A stretch of 64,000 nucleotides of DNA from Plasmodium brasilianum (lineage: Eukaryota > Apicomplexa > Aconoidasida > Haemosporida > Plasmodiidae). This document shows, piece by piece, positions 1 through 11,367 of this stretch (positions are counted from its first letter, which is position 1; each line of letters opens with the position of its first letter). Position numbers and translations under genes: made by a program. The stretch covers positions 62,001-126,000 of the forward strand of contig NC_090119.1 of NCBI RefSeq assembly GCF_023973825.1, given 5' to 3'. The notes under the pieces were generated by a model. It did not search any database. It was not told the DNA's origin and worked only from the letters and a program-made list of their open reading frames with translations.

Positions 1-2426
1 TTTATATTTACAACATATATTTAATTGAGAATAATTAATAAAAAAAGTTCATATTATATATAATAAATTAAAACGGAAAGCCCATATAATGATTCTTTTA
101 ATACAGAAAGAAAAAAATTATTATTTTACTATCGTATACTTCTAACATTCATAAGTTCGTTGATTTTTCCCTTTTTTACATTTGTTCGTAATATGGGTTA
201 TATATCAGAATGTTACTAGAATGTTTTTTTTTTTTTATAATACATTGTAGCTTTCTTATACAGGTATTCGTACAAATATGTATGTATATAAATATATATA
301 GGTATGCATACATATATAGGGAAGGAATGAATTCCAGTAGGCTCATGAATTCCATTATAATAAAGTAAAACAGGAGGTTCTTTACTATTTTATTATGTTA
401 TTTTTTTGATATATATGAAAAAGATGATTTACACATTTTTATCTATTAACTTTGAACATGAACAGGAAAATATGTCTTTTATAAGGAAAAAATTGTAACA
501 TTTGAAATTACGGAATGCTATAAAAGTAATATTTTTTAAGTAGTTTTGGTATATTAAAGACATTAGTCATATTTTCATAATGAAAATTAATACAAACGCA
601 TTTTTAATATAGCCTAATATAATTCAGTTTTGATTAAAAATAAGATATCATTTTCTTATTTTAAAATATTTAATTTTTTATTTAAAATTGTATTTTAAAA
701 AACTTTCCATATATTTCATTTGCTTAAACATACTATCATTCGTGGAAATGATTTTGTTGAAATATGTAACTAAAACTATTGGGAAATGGAATACTAATTT
801 TGAAAAAAAAAAAAGTAAAAAGAAAGAAAAATCCAAACAAGTATACATATAATATGTAATATAATAATTAATCTAAGGAAAAATCTGTTCATTATAACAA
901 AAAAAAAATAAAAATAAAAAAGCAAACCTTTATTTTCATTAATATACCATGTTATAACTTAAAGATAGCATAAGAAAATTTTGATATTAATTATATATAA
1001 TGCGCATTTTTTCTTTTCATTAACTTCTAAAACATGTTTAAAACAAATAAAAAAGGAAGAAAAAAAATTAATAAAACAAGGTAAAACGTCAACATTAAAA
1101 AAAAATTATTCTGCGTAAAATTACATTTTGAAAGATAAATATATGCATATATATGCTTATATGTATATATATATATATAACATATAATTTAAAATAGAAT
1201 GACGTAAATTAAGGACATGCTGTGGCTTTAATAAACACAATTTGATGCATTTTAAATTTTTTAGTATTATCATATAATAATATATTTTTGCACATCTTAA
1301 TTCAAAGAATTTTTTTTTCTGATTTACTTTTGTAAAAGGTCAGTTATTATTATAATTATTAATATTTTCTTTTTTAACAATTTTATTTACTATGGACAAA
1401 TGGAATTTATTCACTAAATAATATTGAATAAAATATTTAACTAAATTGTTTTAAAAAGACAATCTAAAATCTATTATTTATTTAAAAAAAATAAAAGAGG
1501 TAGCATCAGGCTAAGCGGGATTAATAAGTACGGATAAATTTTTAAAAATTACACTATTTAAAAGAAATAAAAGATTTTCATTATGTACAATTAAATTGCT
1601 CATTTCTGTTTTGTTTTATATCTTTTTAATATCTTTTTTTTTATTGTGTCATAATAAAAGGAAATTATACATATATATATATATATATATATGCATACAT
1701 GATAGCTTTATTTTTTCCTTTAAATACGTTTTAAGAGGAGAAACATTTAATATGTAATAATTTTTCCCTTTCTTTTGTAAAATGCTGTATATATGTATTT
1801 TATGATTTATTTTGTTTTTTTTATTTGTTATAAATAAGCCATTAATATTTCAAAATCATTCCCAAAAAAAAAAAAAAAAAAGAAAAGAACGCCCTTACTT
1901 TTTACGTAAAATTTTGTCAAAATTAATATATATATTATGAATAAAAGAAAAGAGAGAAAAAGGAAAAAAAATAAAAGGTATAAAGAAAAGATGAAAGGTG
2001 TGAGTTTATGAGGAACATTTTACTTTATGCATGTTCTAAATCCTTTTTGGTACCATTGCTCTATTATGTATCATATTATGAATAAATTACTTTTTAATTA
2101 ATAACTTATTTTTTGTATTTTTCTCTAATTTGAAAAAATTATTTTTAATTATAAACATAGAAGCATATAGCATATCATTTTTATGTTGTGTTTAAAATTG
2201 TTTGTTTATTTGTGACAATTTGTGGATTGCGTATGAGAGTTAAAGATATAGTTAACCTTTAACCCAGTAGTTGTTTGAACTATATATATATATTAACAAT
2301 ATAGTAAAAGTACATCCTTTGAACTGCTTAAAGTAAGTCACATACATATATATATATATATGTATATGTTATATTTAAAAATTGTTTTTCCCCTGCTCTC
2401 TTATTTTCTTATTTTTTTTATAAAAA
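1..2426. other. gene-free AT-rich upstream region
   Basis: No open frame of convincing composition is visible on either strand. The stretch holds homopolymer A/T runs and short TA microsatellites, for example near 1147-1180, 1668-1690 and 2348-2362. Small patches richer in G+C occur near 300-360 and 1500-1540, but no tRNA-like fold or protein could be built from them. It is probably the promoter and 5' UTR of topoisomerase I plus the flank of an upstream gene outside the window. Confidence 0.6.
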
Positions 2427-5093
2427 ATGGAAATAAAAGAGAATGATCATGGAGACGATGACAACACATCGGATGATGATCTATTAATTGACAGTATTAA
2501 GAAAAAACAGTGTTGTGTTAACATATTTGACCAAAAACCAATAAACGAAGGTAGCAAAAATGAAGACGTCATATCTGAAAAGGTTATAGCAAATAATAAT
2601 AATACAACCCATGTAAAGAAGGAAAATGATGTTGTTGTTCAAAGTGTGAATAAGAAAGAACATATAAAAGATGATGTAAAGAAAAATCCAAAAGAAGAAC
2701 ACGACGTTCTTCAAAATGAGGGTGTACATACTAAAACAAAAAGCGCATCTCATTCTAGTGATGAAACAAATAAAATTTTGAGCGCAGTAAATAAAAATGA
2801 AGATGATAAAAATAAAGAGTTATTAAAGAGCAATAGTAAAGGAAGTGTGAAGGTAAAAAATCAAGTTAGCAAAGTAAAAAAAGAAACAAATAAAAAACCC
2901 AAAAAGGTACTTAAAAAATCGGAAGAAAATTTTGAACCAATAAATAGATGGTGGGAAAAAATAGATGTCCAGACGGATCTACAATGGCAATATTTAGAAC
3001 ATAGAGGAATTATATTTGCGCCACCATATGTAAAACATAATATTCCAATTTTTTATAAAAGTACTAAAATAGAATTAAATGAGAAATCAGAAGAATTAGC
3101 TACCTATTGGTGTAGTGTTATAGGTAGTGATTATTGCACAAAAGAAAAGTTTATATTAAATTTTTTTAAAACATTTATAAGTACTTTAGAGAAAAATAAC
3201 ATTATTAGACAAGAAAATGAAAATAAGGTAAAAAAAGGAGATATATCAAATTTTAAATTTATTGATTTTATGCCAATTAAAGATCATTTAGCTAAATTAA
3301 GAGAAGATAAATTAAATAGAACAAAAGAAGAAAAAGAGGAAGAAAAAAAAATGAGAGCGGAAAAAGAATTACCGTATACCTATGCACTTGTTGACTGGAT
3401 TCGAGAAAAAATTTCAAGTAATAAAGCAGAACCTCCAGGTCTATTCAGAGGAAGAGGAGAACATCCTAAACAGGGTTTATTAAAAAAAAGAATTTTTCCA
3501 GAAGATGTAGTAATTAATATAAGTAAAGATGCACCTGCGCCTCGGCTTTATGGTAATATGTGTGGACATAACTGGGGAGATACTTATCATGATAATAAAG
3601 TAACATGGTTAGCATATTACAAAGATAGCATTAATGACCAAATAAAATATACATTTTTATCCGCACAATCTAAATTTAAAGGGTATAAAGATTTAATGAA
3701 ATATGAAAATGCAAGAAAGTTAAAATCTTGTGTTCATAAAATTAGAGATGATTATAAAAACAAAATGAGAAATAAAAGTATTTTGGATAAACAGTTAGGT
3801 ACAGCTGTTTATTTAATAGATTTTTTAGCTTTAAGAGTTGGAGGAGAAAAGGATATAGACGAAGAAGCAGATACCGTAGGTTGTTGTAGTTTACGAGTAG
3901 AACATGTTAGTTTTGCTCATATGGTACCTATTAAAAATGAAAACGTAACTAATAATGGCGAAAAGGATAATGATAAAATTAATAGAATACCATTACCAAA
4001 AAATTTAGATGATATTTTGGAAGTAGATTGTTATATAACTCTGGATTTTTTAGGTAAAGATAGTATTCGCTATTTTAACACAGTAAAAATTGATAAGCAA
4101 GCATATATAAATATGATCACATTTTGTAAAAATAAAAGCAAAGAAGAAGGAGTATTTGATTATATAAATTGCTCAAAATTAAATGAATATTTAAAAGAAA
4201 TTATGCCAACATTATCAGCCAAGGTTTTTCGTACATATAATGCATCCATTACACTTGATCAGCAATTAAAAAGAATAAAAGAAATTAATGGGAAATCAGA
4301 TGATGATTTGTTTTTATTTGATGATTCGGATATACAGAAAAATAAGAGGAGAAAGTTAGGAAACGTAAGTTCTCCTACAAGTATCTCAAGTGATATTAGT
4401 GATTCAACGCAAAATGAAAAAAGTAATCCTGTTGAAGAAGATGTAATAAATGATAGCACATCATCTAATAATAAAAACATATTAAAGGAAAACAATGCAG
4501 AAGACAAGAATTCGCCCATAGAGGTAGATGTTTCGAATGTTAATGATCTTATTAACTTTTTCAATAATGCAAATAGGGAGGTTGCTATTTTGTGTAATCA
4601 TCAAAGAAGTATTCCGAAACAACATGACACAGCAATGTCAAAAATAAAGAAACAGATAGAAATTTTTACCGAAGATATAAAAGAATATAAAAAATATCTG
4701 CAATACTTAAAAAGAGATAATAATAGTAATAATAATAATAAGAAGAAGAATAATAATCAAAATGTTGACAATAAATTTACCTTCGTTTCTAAGGTTGTCA
4801 CGTTAGATGGAACCTTAAGACCGAACAAAGTGAAGGATAACATGAAAGAAGAATCTTGTAAAAAAAAACTTACTGCTCTTATCAAAAAAGTAGAACTTTT
4901 AAAAAATCAAATGAAAGTAAGAGATGATAATAAAACAATTGCTTTAGGAACGTCCAAAATAAATTACATGGATCCAAGAATAACTGTTGCTTTTTGTAAA
5001 AGGTTTGAAATACCAATAGAAAAAATATTTAATAGAAGTTTAAGGATTAAATTTCCATGGGCAATGTTTGCTACAAAAAATTTCTGCTTTTAA
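2427..5093 (+). CDS. TopoI: DNA topoisomerase I (type IB)
   Basis: Nuclear type IB topoisomerase that relaxes supercoils by nicking one strand through a 3'-phosphotyrosyl link. Residues 1-170 are a charged Lys/Asn/Glu tail with nuclear-localisation-like clusters. The conserved core begins near residue 172 with NRWWEKI. Catalytic landmarks are visible: the Arg in ALRVGGEKD (about 469), the Lys in LGKDSIRYF (about 544), the Arg in AKVFRTYNAS (about 600) and the nucleophile Tyr847 in SKINYMDPR, followed by the short conserved C terminus. An Asn/Ser/Asp-rich linker of about 80 residues (roughly 640-720) separates core and C-terminal domain; it is longer than the human linker and typical of Plasmodium insertions. 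The single exon starts at an ATG after a T-rich leader. The length, 888 aa, is somewhat above the roughly 840 I recall for P. falciparum. Family assignment is firm. Confidence 0.97.
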   Translation: MEIKENDHGDDDNTSDDDLLIDSIKKKQCCVNIFDQKPINEGSKNEDVISEKVIANNNNTTHVKKENDVVVQSVNKKEHIKDDVKKNPKEEHDVLQNEGVHTKTKSASHSSDETNKILSAVNKNEDDKNKELLKSNSKGSVKVKNQVSKVKKETNKKPKKVLKKSEENFEPINRWWEKIDVQTDLQWQYLEHRGIIFAPPYVKHNIPIFYKSTKIELNEKSEELATYWCSVIGSDYCTKEKFILNFFKTFISTLEKNNIIRQENENKVKKGDISNFKFIDFMPIKDHLAKLREDKLNRTKEEKEEEKKMRAEKELPYTYALVDWIREKISSNKAEPPGLFRGRGEHPKQGLLKKRIFPEDVVINISKDAPAPRLYGNMCGHNWGDTYHDNKVTWLAYYKDSINDQIKYTFLSAQSKFKGYKDLMKYENARKLKSCVHKIRDDYKNKMRNKSILDKQLGTAVYLIDFLALRVGGEKDIDEEADTVGCCSLRVEHVSFAHMVPIKNENVTNNGEKDNDKINRIPLPKNLDDILEVDCYITLDFLGKDSIRYFNTVKIDKQAYINMITFCKNKSKEEGVFDYINCSKLNEYLKEIMPTLSAKVFRTYNASITLDQQLKRIKEINGKSDDDLFLFDDSDIQKNKRRKLGNVSSPTSISSDISDSTQNEKSNPVEEDVINDSTSSNNKNILKENNAEDKNSPIEVDVSNVNDLINFFNNANREVAILCNHQRSIPKQHDTAMSKIKKQIEIFTEDIKEYKKYLQYLKRDNNSNNNNKKKNNNQNVDNKFTFVSKVVTLDGTLRPNKVKDNMKEESCKKKLTALIKKVELLKNQMKVRDDNKTIALGTSKINYMDPRITVAFCKRFEIPIEKIFNRSLRIKFPWAMFATKNFCF

Positions 5094-5585
5094 AATTTTT
5101 TTTTTAAATATGAAGTTTTAGAAAGGGCCCAAGTAAAAATAACCAAGGAATAAAAGCGGTACAAATATTGCAAACCTCTGCTCTGCCATAAGACAGTTAA
5201 ATGGTGTTAATGTGTATATATGTGTTTATATATATCATGCATATTTGAAATGTATATTTTATTTTATTTTTTTTATATGTGCAATATTCACGTATCATTC
5301 TCTACACAAGAAGGAAACTTCTTCCTTTTTCGTGAAAATAAATTTTGAAGTTCCGCCAACACATGTTCATAGACATACATATATATATACATGCATGTTT
5401 GTATGTGTCATTAAAGACCTATCCAAAAAAATAGTTTTAAAATAACAGAAAAACAAAAAAAAAAAAAAAAAAAATAATTAAGGTTAAAAGTACAATCTCT
5501 TATTTGCACATGCGTACAATATTTTTAATTAGACAAAATAATGTACAAAAAAGGAAGTAATAATTTGCTACTGCTATTTATATTG
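5094..5585. other. convergent 3' intergenic region
   Basis: This separates the ends of topoisomerase I (+) and the PDCD2-like gene (-). It holds T-rich and A-rich runs (a long A run near 5454-5474) and no supported gene. A 77-codon open frame at 5212-5445 is rich in Tyr, Ile and Phe from TA repeats and is not credible. Confidence 0.6.
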
Positions 5586-6941
5586 CTAGAAAATTTCCAA
5601 CTCAACATGCTCATACAAATACATATTATCAATAATGACGCAGTCTTTTTCACAAGTGAATATAATTACATTTCCTACGTTAAAATTATTTAAGATATTT
5701 TTTAAAGAATTTTTCTTTTTCTCATCAAGTCTTTTTTCTATCTCATATATAAAGGTTGAGAACAGTTGCAGTTCAAATACCAATTTATTTTTGCAGTGTG
5801 TACATGTCATTGTTTTCTTCTTTATATGAAACTTTGTGGACTTATACATGTAAAGAAATTTCCCATTGTATGAATATCTTAATATTTGGTTATAATTTTT
5901 GCTTAAATAAGAATAAAATTTTACGCATCCATTAAAATCATTTTCAAAACTTTCTTCTATATTATTAATATCATCTATATTATCATTTTCCTTGTCTATG
6001 TATTCCTCATCTTTCATAAAGTGTTTATTATGTTCATACGTTTCATGCATCTTTTTAGCTTTTTCATATAAATAATCCTTTCCATATTCTTCATCATCCT
6101 CCACTATGCATATATAATAACAGGGGAGTTTAAATGCACTGCTTCCGGTAACTTCATAAATTTTAGGATTCAATTTATCATCATGTTTATTTAATTCATG
6201 TACATTATCATCCATTTTACAACTGCAATTTATTAACTTGTCATATTTATTATTAAAATTTTCATAGGTATTTATTATATTACTGCTGGTCATACTACTA
6301 TAACCATTTTTGTATTTTTCATTTATACAATTTAAGCTCTCCCTTATGGAATTACCAAGGAAAGAATCATTTAATTTTTGATCTTTGCTACTTTTTGAAA
6401 ATAAGGAATTCCAATCAATTAGTTTTTCTTCCTTAGAATTAATATATTCTATATTTACGTCTTCCTTTTTTATATTTTCATTAGTGAAATTAAAAACACA
6501 TTGTTTTCCTTTTTCCTTAGTACTACAATTATTACTATCAGTGTCGTTAAAAAATATTGAGTTATGAACACCATCTTTCTTTACACTCTCATTTTGATAC
6601 ATGTCCAACATCTTCAATTTATTTTTTTGCTCTTTTTCTTCAATATCATTATTTGAGTTGTCACATACCTTTTTCTTCCCTTTAATACATACCCAACTAT
6701 TCTTATTCACGTTACATTTCGTACTATTCATGCAGCAAAAAAAATACAGTACTCTTACGTATTCGTCATATGATGTTGATATTTGAAATAAAAATGTTAA
6801 ACTATTTTTACATATGGAACATTTCAAATTTAAACCTGTTGGTTCTTTTCCACATAACCACAGGGGATCACCCCCGAATTTTGAATCATTTTTCAAGTTA
6901 AAATTATTGTCGATTTCATGTGACAACAGTCCGATATACAT
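5586..6941 (-). CDS. PDCD2/TSR4-like protein
   Basis: Likely a chaperone-type ribosome-biogenesis factor of the PDCD2/Tsr4 family, which in other eukaryotes binds nascent uS5 (Rps2). The N terminus carries the family's start, MYIGLLS, then SKFGGDPLWL and a zinc-binding region with CSICKNS and a further Cys pair (FFCC..TKC) across residues 20-80. A Lys/Asn-rich spacer follows (about 90-270). The C-terminal PDCD2_C domain resumes around residue 275 (PCYYICIVEDD) and ends with a second treble-clef-like Cys set, MTCTHCKNKLVFELQ and FTCEKDC. The single exon of 451 aa is complete, with both Cys modules intact. It converges with topoisomerase I. Whether it is the PDCD2 or PDCD2L orthologue cannot be decided by eye. 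Confidence 0.85.
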   Translation of the reverse strand: MYIGLLSHEIDNNFNLKNDSKFGGDPLWLCGKEPTGLNLKCSICKNSLTFLFQISTSYDEYVRVLYFFCCMNSTKCNVNKNSWVCIKGKKKVCDNSNNDIEEKEQKNKLKMLDMYQNESVKKDGVHNSIFFNDTDSNNCSTKEKGKQCVFNFTNENIKKEDVNIEYINSKEEKLIDWNSLFSKSSKDQKLNDSFLGNSIRESLNCINEKYKNGYSSMTSSNIINTYENFNNKYDKLINCSCKMDDNVHELNKHDDKLNPKIYEVTGSSAFKLPCYYICIVEDDEEYGKDYLYEKAKKMHETYEHNKHFMKDEEYIDKENDNIDDINNIEESFENDFNGCVKFYSYLSKNYNQILRYSYNGKFLYMYKSTKFHIKKKTMTCTHCKNKLVFELQLFSTFIYEIEKRLDEKKKNSLKNILNNFNVGNVIIFTCEKDCVIIDNMYLYEHVELEIF

Positions 6942-8867
6942 ATTTTAGTTGTCCTCAATTCACCAATCGATTTTTTACTTTTCTTGCTCTTTTTTGCTAT
7001 TTTTGATTTTAGATAAATTTTAACAGTAAAAACTCATGGGAAACCAAAATAACAATAACGATATAAAGGGATAAGAAAAGAAGTAATTTTTTTTCCATGG
7101 GTGAGTTTTTCATTGCAGATTTGCAAATTAAAAGCTTTTTATGCATTACTTAGGAATGTAAAAAAAAAAAAAAGAAAAAAGAATTTGTTAATTTCGTATC
7201 TTTTTTTCTTCGCTAAAAATTATACCAAAAAAAAAAAATAAAAAATAATAAATATATCATCTTTATTTTATATGTTTTTCTCATTATTTTTTAAACACTT
7301 TAATCTGTTTCATGCCCGTTATACGAGTATTTTTTATTAGTGCAAATATTGTATGAGAATACATAATAATTTAATTTTATATATGATGTTGTTCATAGCT
7401 ACCAGCCTTCGGCAATCCGTAATTTAATTAAGAAAGGTATTAATAAGTAAGAACAGATAAGAAACATAAAATAATATTATATTATTTGAGTGTATTACCA
7501 TATTGTTTTTATACCCATGTAGTAAGGAAATAATTACAAATCACAATATGACATAATATGAAAATTGAACTCTCTCAATAATTAGGAATAGTTGTTCCTT
7601 TTATAACTTTTTTTTTTTTTTTTTGAATAAAATAATACATTTATTTAAAAAGAAAAAAAAAAAAAGACTTATAAAACTTAAAAAATTCGTAAAAATAACT
7701 TTTATAAACAAATATTTTTACACGTCACACTAATTATTTATTGATATTTTGGAATAGTACTTTTAAAAAACCGTATATTAAGAAAGATTACCTTATATAC
7801 AAAATTTTATGCAAAATCATGTTCTATTGTTATATTGAAGTTTTTATTCTTTTTAAAATAATATATTTTCCCTTTGAAAAAGGGTCATCTTTTTAAAACT
7901 CGAATTGTGAATAAAGTGCAAAGGAAAATAAAACGTAAAAAATAAAACATGAAAACTAAATAGTTTCAATATATATTTTTTATAAAAAAATGTGTAGTAT
8001 TTTTTCACTTATATTTTATTCTAATAAGAGAGCTTTTATGACTCCATAACCTTCAATACAAAGCATATTTTTTAACTGAATGAAATAAAACATAGATAAT
8101 AAAAAAAATAAATATAAAGAGGCTTTAATTATGTTCGCTTATTTATTTTTTTTTAGAAAAAGCTTATTAAAACTTTATGAACTTTAAATTATAAAAAAAA
8201 AAAAAAAAAAAAAAGAAGCAATATTTATTTGCAGTGTCCAAAATACACATATTTAAGAAATATCCTATTTGGTTTAATGAAAGCCTTTTCTAAAAATATG
8301 ACTACGTTGTTCATTATTATAAAATTAGACCTTAGAAACATACATGTATGGATAATAATTTTTTTTTTTATTAACAGTTCAGAAAAAAAAAAAATGTGTA
8401 ATGTATTTTCAACTTATTCACGTTAATTAAAAACTTCTTTCGAGGATTAACATTAAAAATAAACATATATTTTAAAAGAGTATACAGTTATTTGAAAAAA
8501 GTTAGCTGTACATAATATACAACTTCATGTGTAGTATTTTTCTATTGATCTATAATAACAAATGTGTATACATTTTACCAAGGTACCAATTTTGTTTTAT
8601 ATATATATATATATACAAAGATAATATATAGAACATTTTTATGTATAATATTTAGGACTTATAATAGCATTGCAAAAACAGAATTTTTGTTGCTATCTTT
8701 ACATTTAAAAATTTATGATGTAAATAAAAAAAGAAATGATGAGAAATGTTAAAGAAAGGAAATTTTTTTTTTTTTTTTTACATTTTGCTTTGAAGTGAGT
8801 AAATGTAAACGTTCTGAACATGCAAGGAAATAAGTCTAAAATGATGGACTATAAGCATATATGAATA

Positions 8868-8909
<42 letters not shown>

Positions 8910-9164
8910 TTTTTTTTTTTTTTTATAAATGTGTTAAAAAAAAAATTATTTATGTAAAAAAAAAAAAAAAAACAGATAAATGAAAAAATTGCAGCTTTAT
9001 AAAAAACTTCTAAAAATTTAATTATACTGAAAAGAAAAAAAAAAAAGAAAAAAAACATGAATCTGCATATACTCTTTTATTTTAATTAGATAGTAAAGAC
9101 TTAATTCAAAAAATAAATATTTATACTGGGCATATACATAAAAACATACAGAAGATTTTGAAAA
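6942..9164. other. divergent intergenic region
   Basis: A 2.2-kb region between divergently transcribed genes, presumably holding both promoters. It has many poly(A)/poly(T) tracts and a (TA)n run near 8875-8905. A G+C-richer spot near 7395-7425 contains a short imperfect hairpin (CAGCCTTCGGCAA). Open frames at 8229-8426 and 8564-8752 have skewed composition, no conserved motif and no partner exon, so they are not called. Confidence 0.55.
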
Positions 9165-10220
9165 ATGTCCAAAATTTTTAGTGAGTCGCACTCCCATACG
9201 AAAAATAATTCCGATGAGAAATCAAGAATAGAAGATGACTTAATATCAAACACAGGAAGTAATTCAAGTTCCATTAAATTAAATAGGAAAAGCGTTTATA
9301 GTAAAAATTCTAACGTTCAACAACTACTAGCAAGAATAGCTCAGGTAAAAAAAGGGGCATATTAATAACATTTCAAATTGAGACCTTATGTGTGTAAAAA
9401 TATGAAGTGAAAAATGAAACATGAAATAACTAGGGGGTAATTATTTATATATGTATATATATAGGTATACGTATGTATATGTATATTTACACTTTTTACA
9501 GGAAATTGATGAAAGAAAGCCGAGCAATGTAATACACTTTATTGTTGATTTTTTATGTAAACACTACCCGAAGCATTTACATGGTTTTGAGGCTGTATGG
9601 AACGGAGGTTTTAATTATTTTAACATATTCATAAACATATTATGAAAATTGTAGATTTTGGAGCTACAAAAAAATTTCTCTAATACATTATTTTATTTTT
9701 GTCCTATTTTGTTTAATTTTATTTAATTTCATTTCACTTTTTTTTTTTTTTTTGTTCTATTTTTATAGATCCTGACTTGGAACAAGAAAGAATACTGGTG
9801 GTTGAATTTTTCAAGCATCAAAAATTACCAGTAGAAATATCTGTCCATTTTATCAGTGCTGGATTTGACACAGTTGAAACTTTATGTACATTATCTACGA
9901 ATTCCCTTGATGATGTAGAAAAATTTAATAATATTAGATGGTTACCTGGACATAAAATTCGATTGCAACAAACCTTTAACGATATTACTAACAGAGTTAG
10001 AAATTTCAAAGAACAAAGAGATACGTTAGTAAAATCTCTGAAACAAGAATTCCTAAGTACATCATCTTTACTTAATTCTATTATAGTTCCAAAAAGAGTA
10101 AATCCTATGCTTATGCCAATTCTTCCGCGTGCAACTTCCCCATTTAATGTTTCTACTAGAACAGGCAATTATTTAACAATAGGTAAAACAATACCTACTT
10201 CCCATATTTTCAAAGGGTAA
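9165..10220 (+). CDS. RII-alpha-type docking plus SAM-like domain protein, three exons
   Basis: Exons 9165-9344, 9502-9607 and 9769-10220 join in phases 0 and 1 with GT..AG borders to give 245 aa. Residues 1-50 are Ser/Asn-rich. Residues about 53-95 read as a cAMP-kinase RII-alpha-like dimerisation/docking (R2D2) helix pair: LLARIAQ across the first junction, then IDERKPSNVIHFIVDFL. Residues about 96-165 look like a SAM domain: FFKHQKLPVEIS, HFISAGFDTVETL and the signature LPGHKIRL. The tail is basic and low in motifs. R2D2 domains bind amphipathic AKAP helices and are common in ciliary and sperm proteins, so a flagellar or cytoskeletal scaffold role is a reasonable inference. Nothing in the sequence shows a catalytic role. 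The domain calls are by eye. Confidence 0.75.
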
Positions 10221-10420
10221 AGGGGAGTTTATTCATTCATTAAAATGATATATTTTTACTTGGCAAAAAAAAAAAATATATATTTATCATTTTATACTTT
10301 AAATAAGGAATATCTCATTTCATATGTTGTATATTGGCGTTAAATATATATGTATACATACATGTTTCACGGAAAATGGGATAATTTTAATAATTTTAAA
10401 AAGCATGTTTTTATTTTGTT

Positions 10421-10455
<35 letters not shown>

Positions 10456-11132
10456 TTATTTATTTTATTTATTTTTTTTTGTGAGTTTTACAATGTTACA
10501 TTTTTTGTTAAATAAAAATTAAAAAGGGTATTAATTACGAATAAATGATTCACAAACATGTGTTTGTAAGTATTTGTCTAAGTACGCACATGCATAGAGA
10601 TCCCCATTTTAAGTAAATTTTTTCCTGTACAAAAATTGCCTATTCTTTATTGTGTTTTAGTGAAATACCTTTTTTGATGTTTTACATTTTGTAGTATCGT
10701 TGAGTTTTATGAATAAACGCTTTAATAATAAAAACTTGTATTTATTATAATTTTGAATCCCGTCAAACTCCTTAAGTTGTAGTGGCTCATATACATTTAT
10801 TTATTTTTAATAAATGCTGATTAATTATTTTTGATTTCCACATAATTAAAAAATATATATATTTTTTCTTTTTTATTAATACTTCGATTCATGTGAAAAT
10901 GGTTTTGTTTCCATTGAATAAATGATTATACCGTATTATTAAAAATGGTAACTATGCCCTTTTTTCTTTACATTGAAATGAGTATAAATTTCAATTAAAT
11001 AAAAAATGTGTAACAATTTATACTATAAATGAAAAGTATGACTCTTAGATTTCTTCTGTAAAAAGGTGTGTAAACGCAAGTCGTTTATATAGCAAATTAT
11101 TTGAAGTGTCCAAGAGAATATTTACTTAAAAC

Positions 11133-11165
<33 letters not shown>

Positions 11166-11367
11166 ATATTTCACACACACATATAATTAAAAAAAAAAAA
11201 AAATTTTTTTTTGCAAAATACTATAAAATATTGTAAAAATATCTATTTTTGCACACAAAAGCGTGTTTACATAAAAAAAGAAAAGAAAGTATAAACATAC
11301 ATATATTCATACGGTACATATATATATCACACATGCAGCACACACATTTGATAAATATAAAAAACGA
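10221..11367. other. convergent 3' intergenic region
   Basis: Lies between the ends of the docking/SAM gene (+) and the WD-cyclophilin gene (-). It holds a (TA)n tract near 10425-10450, a run of about 30 A near 11131-11160 and no supported coding sequence. Confidence 0.6.
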
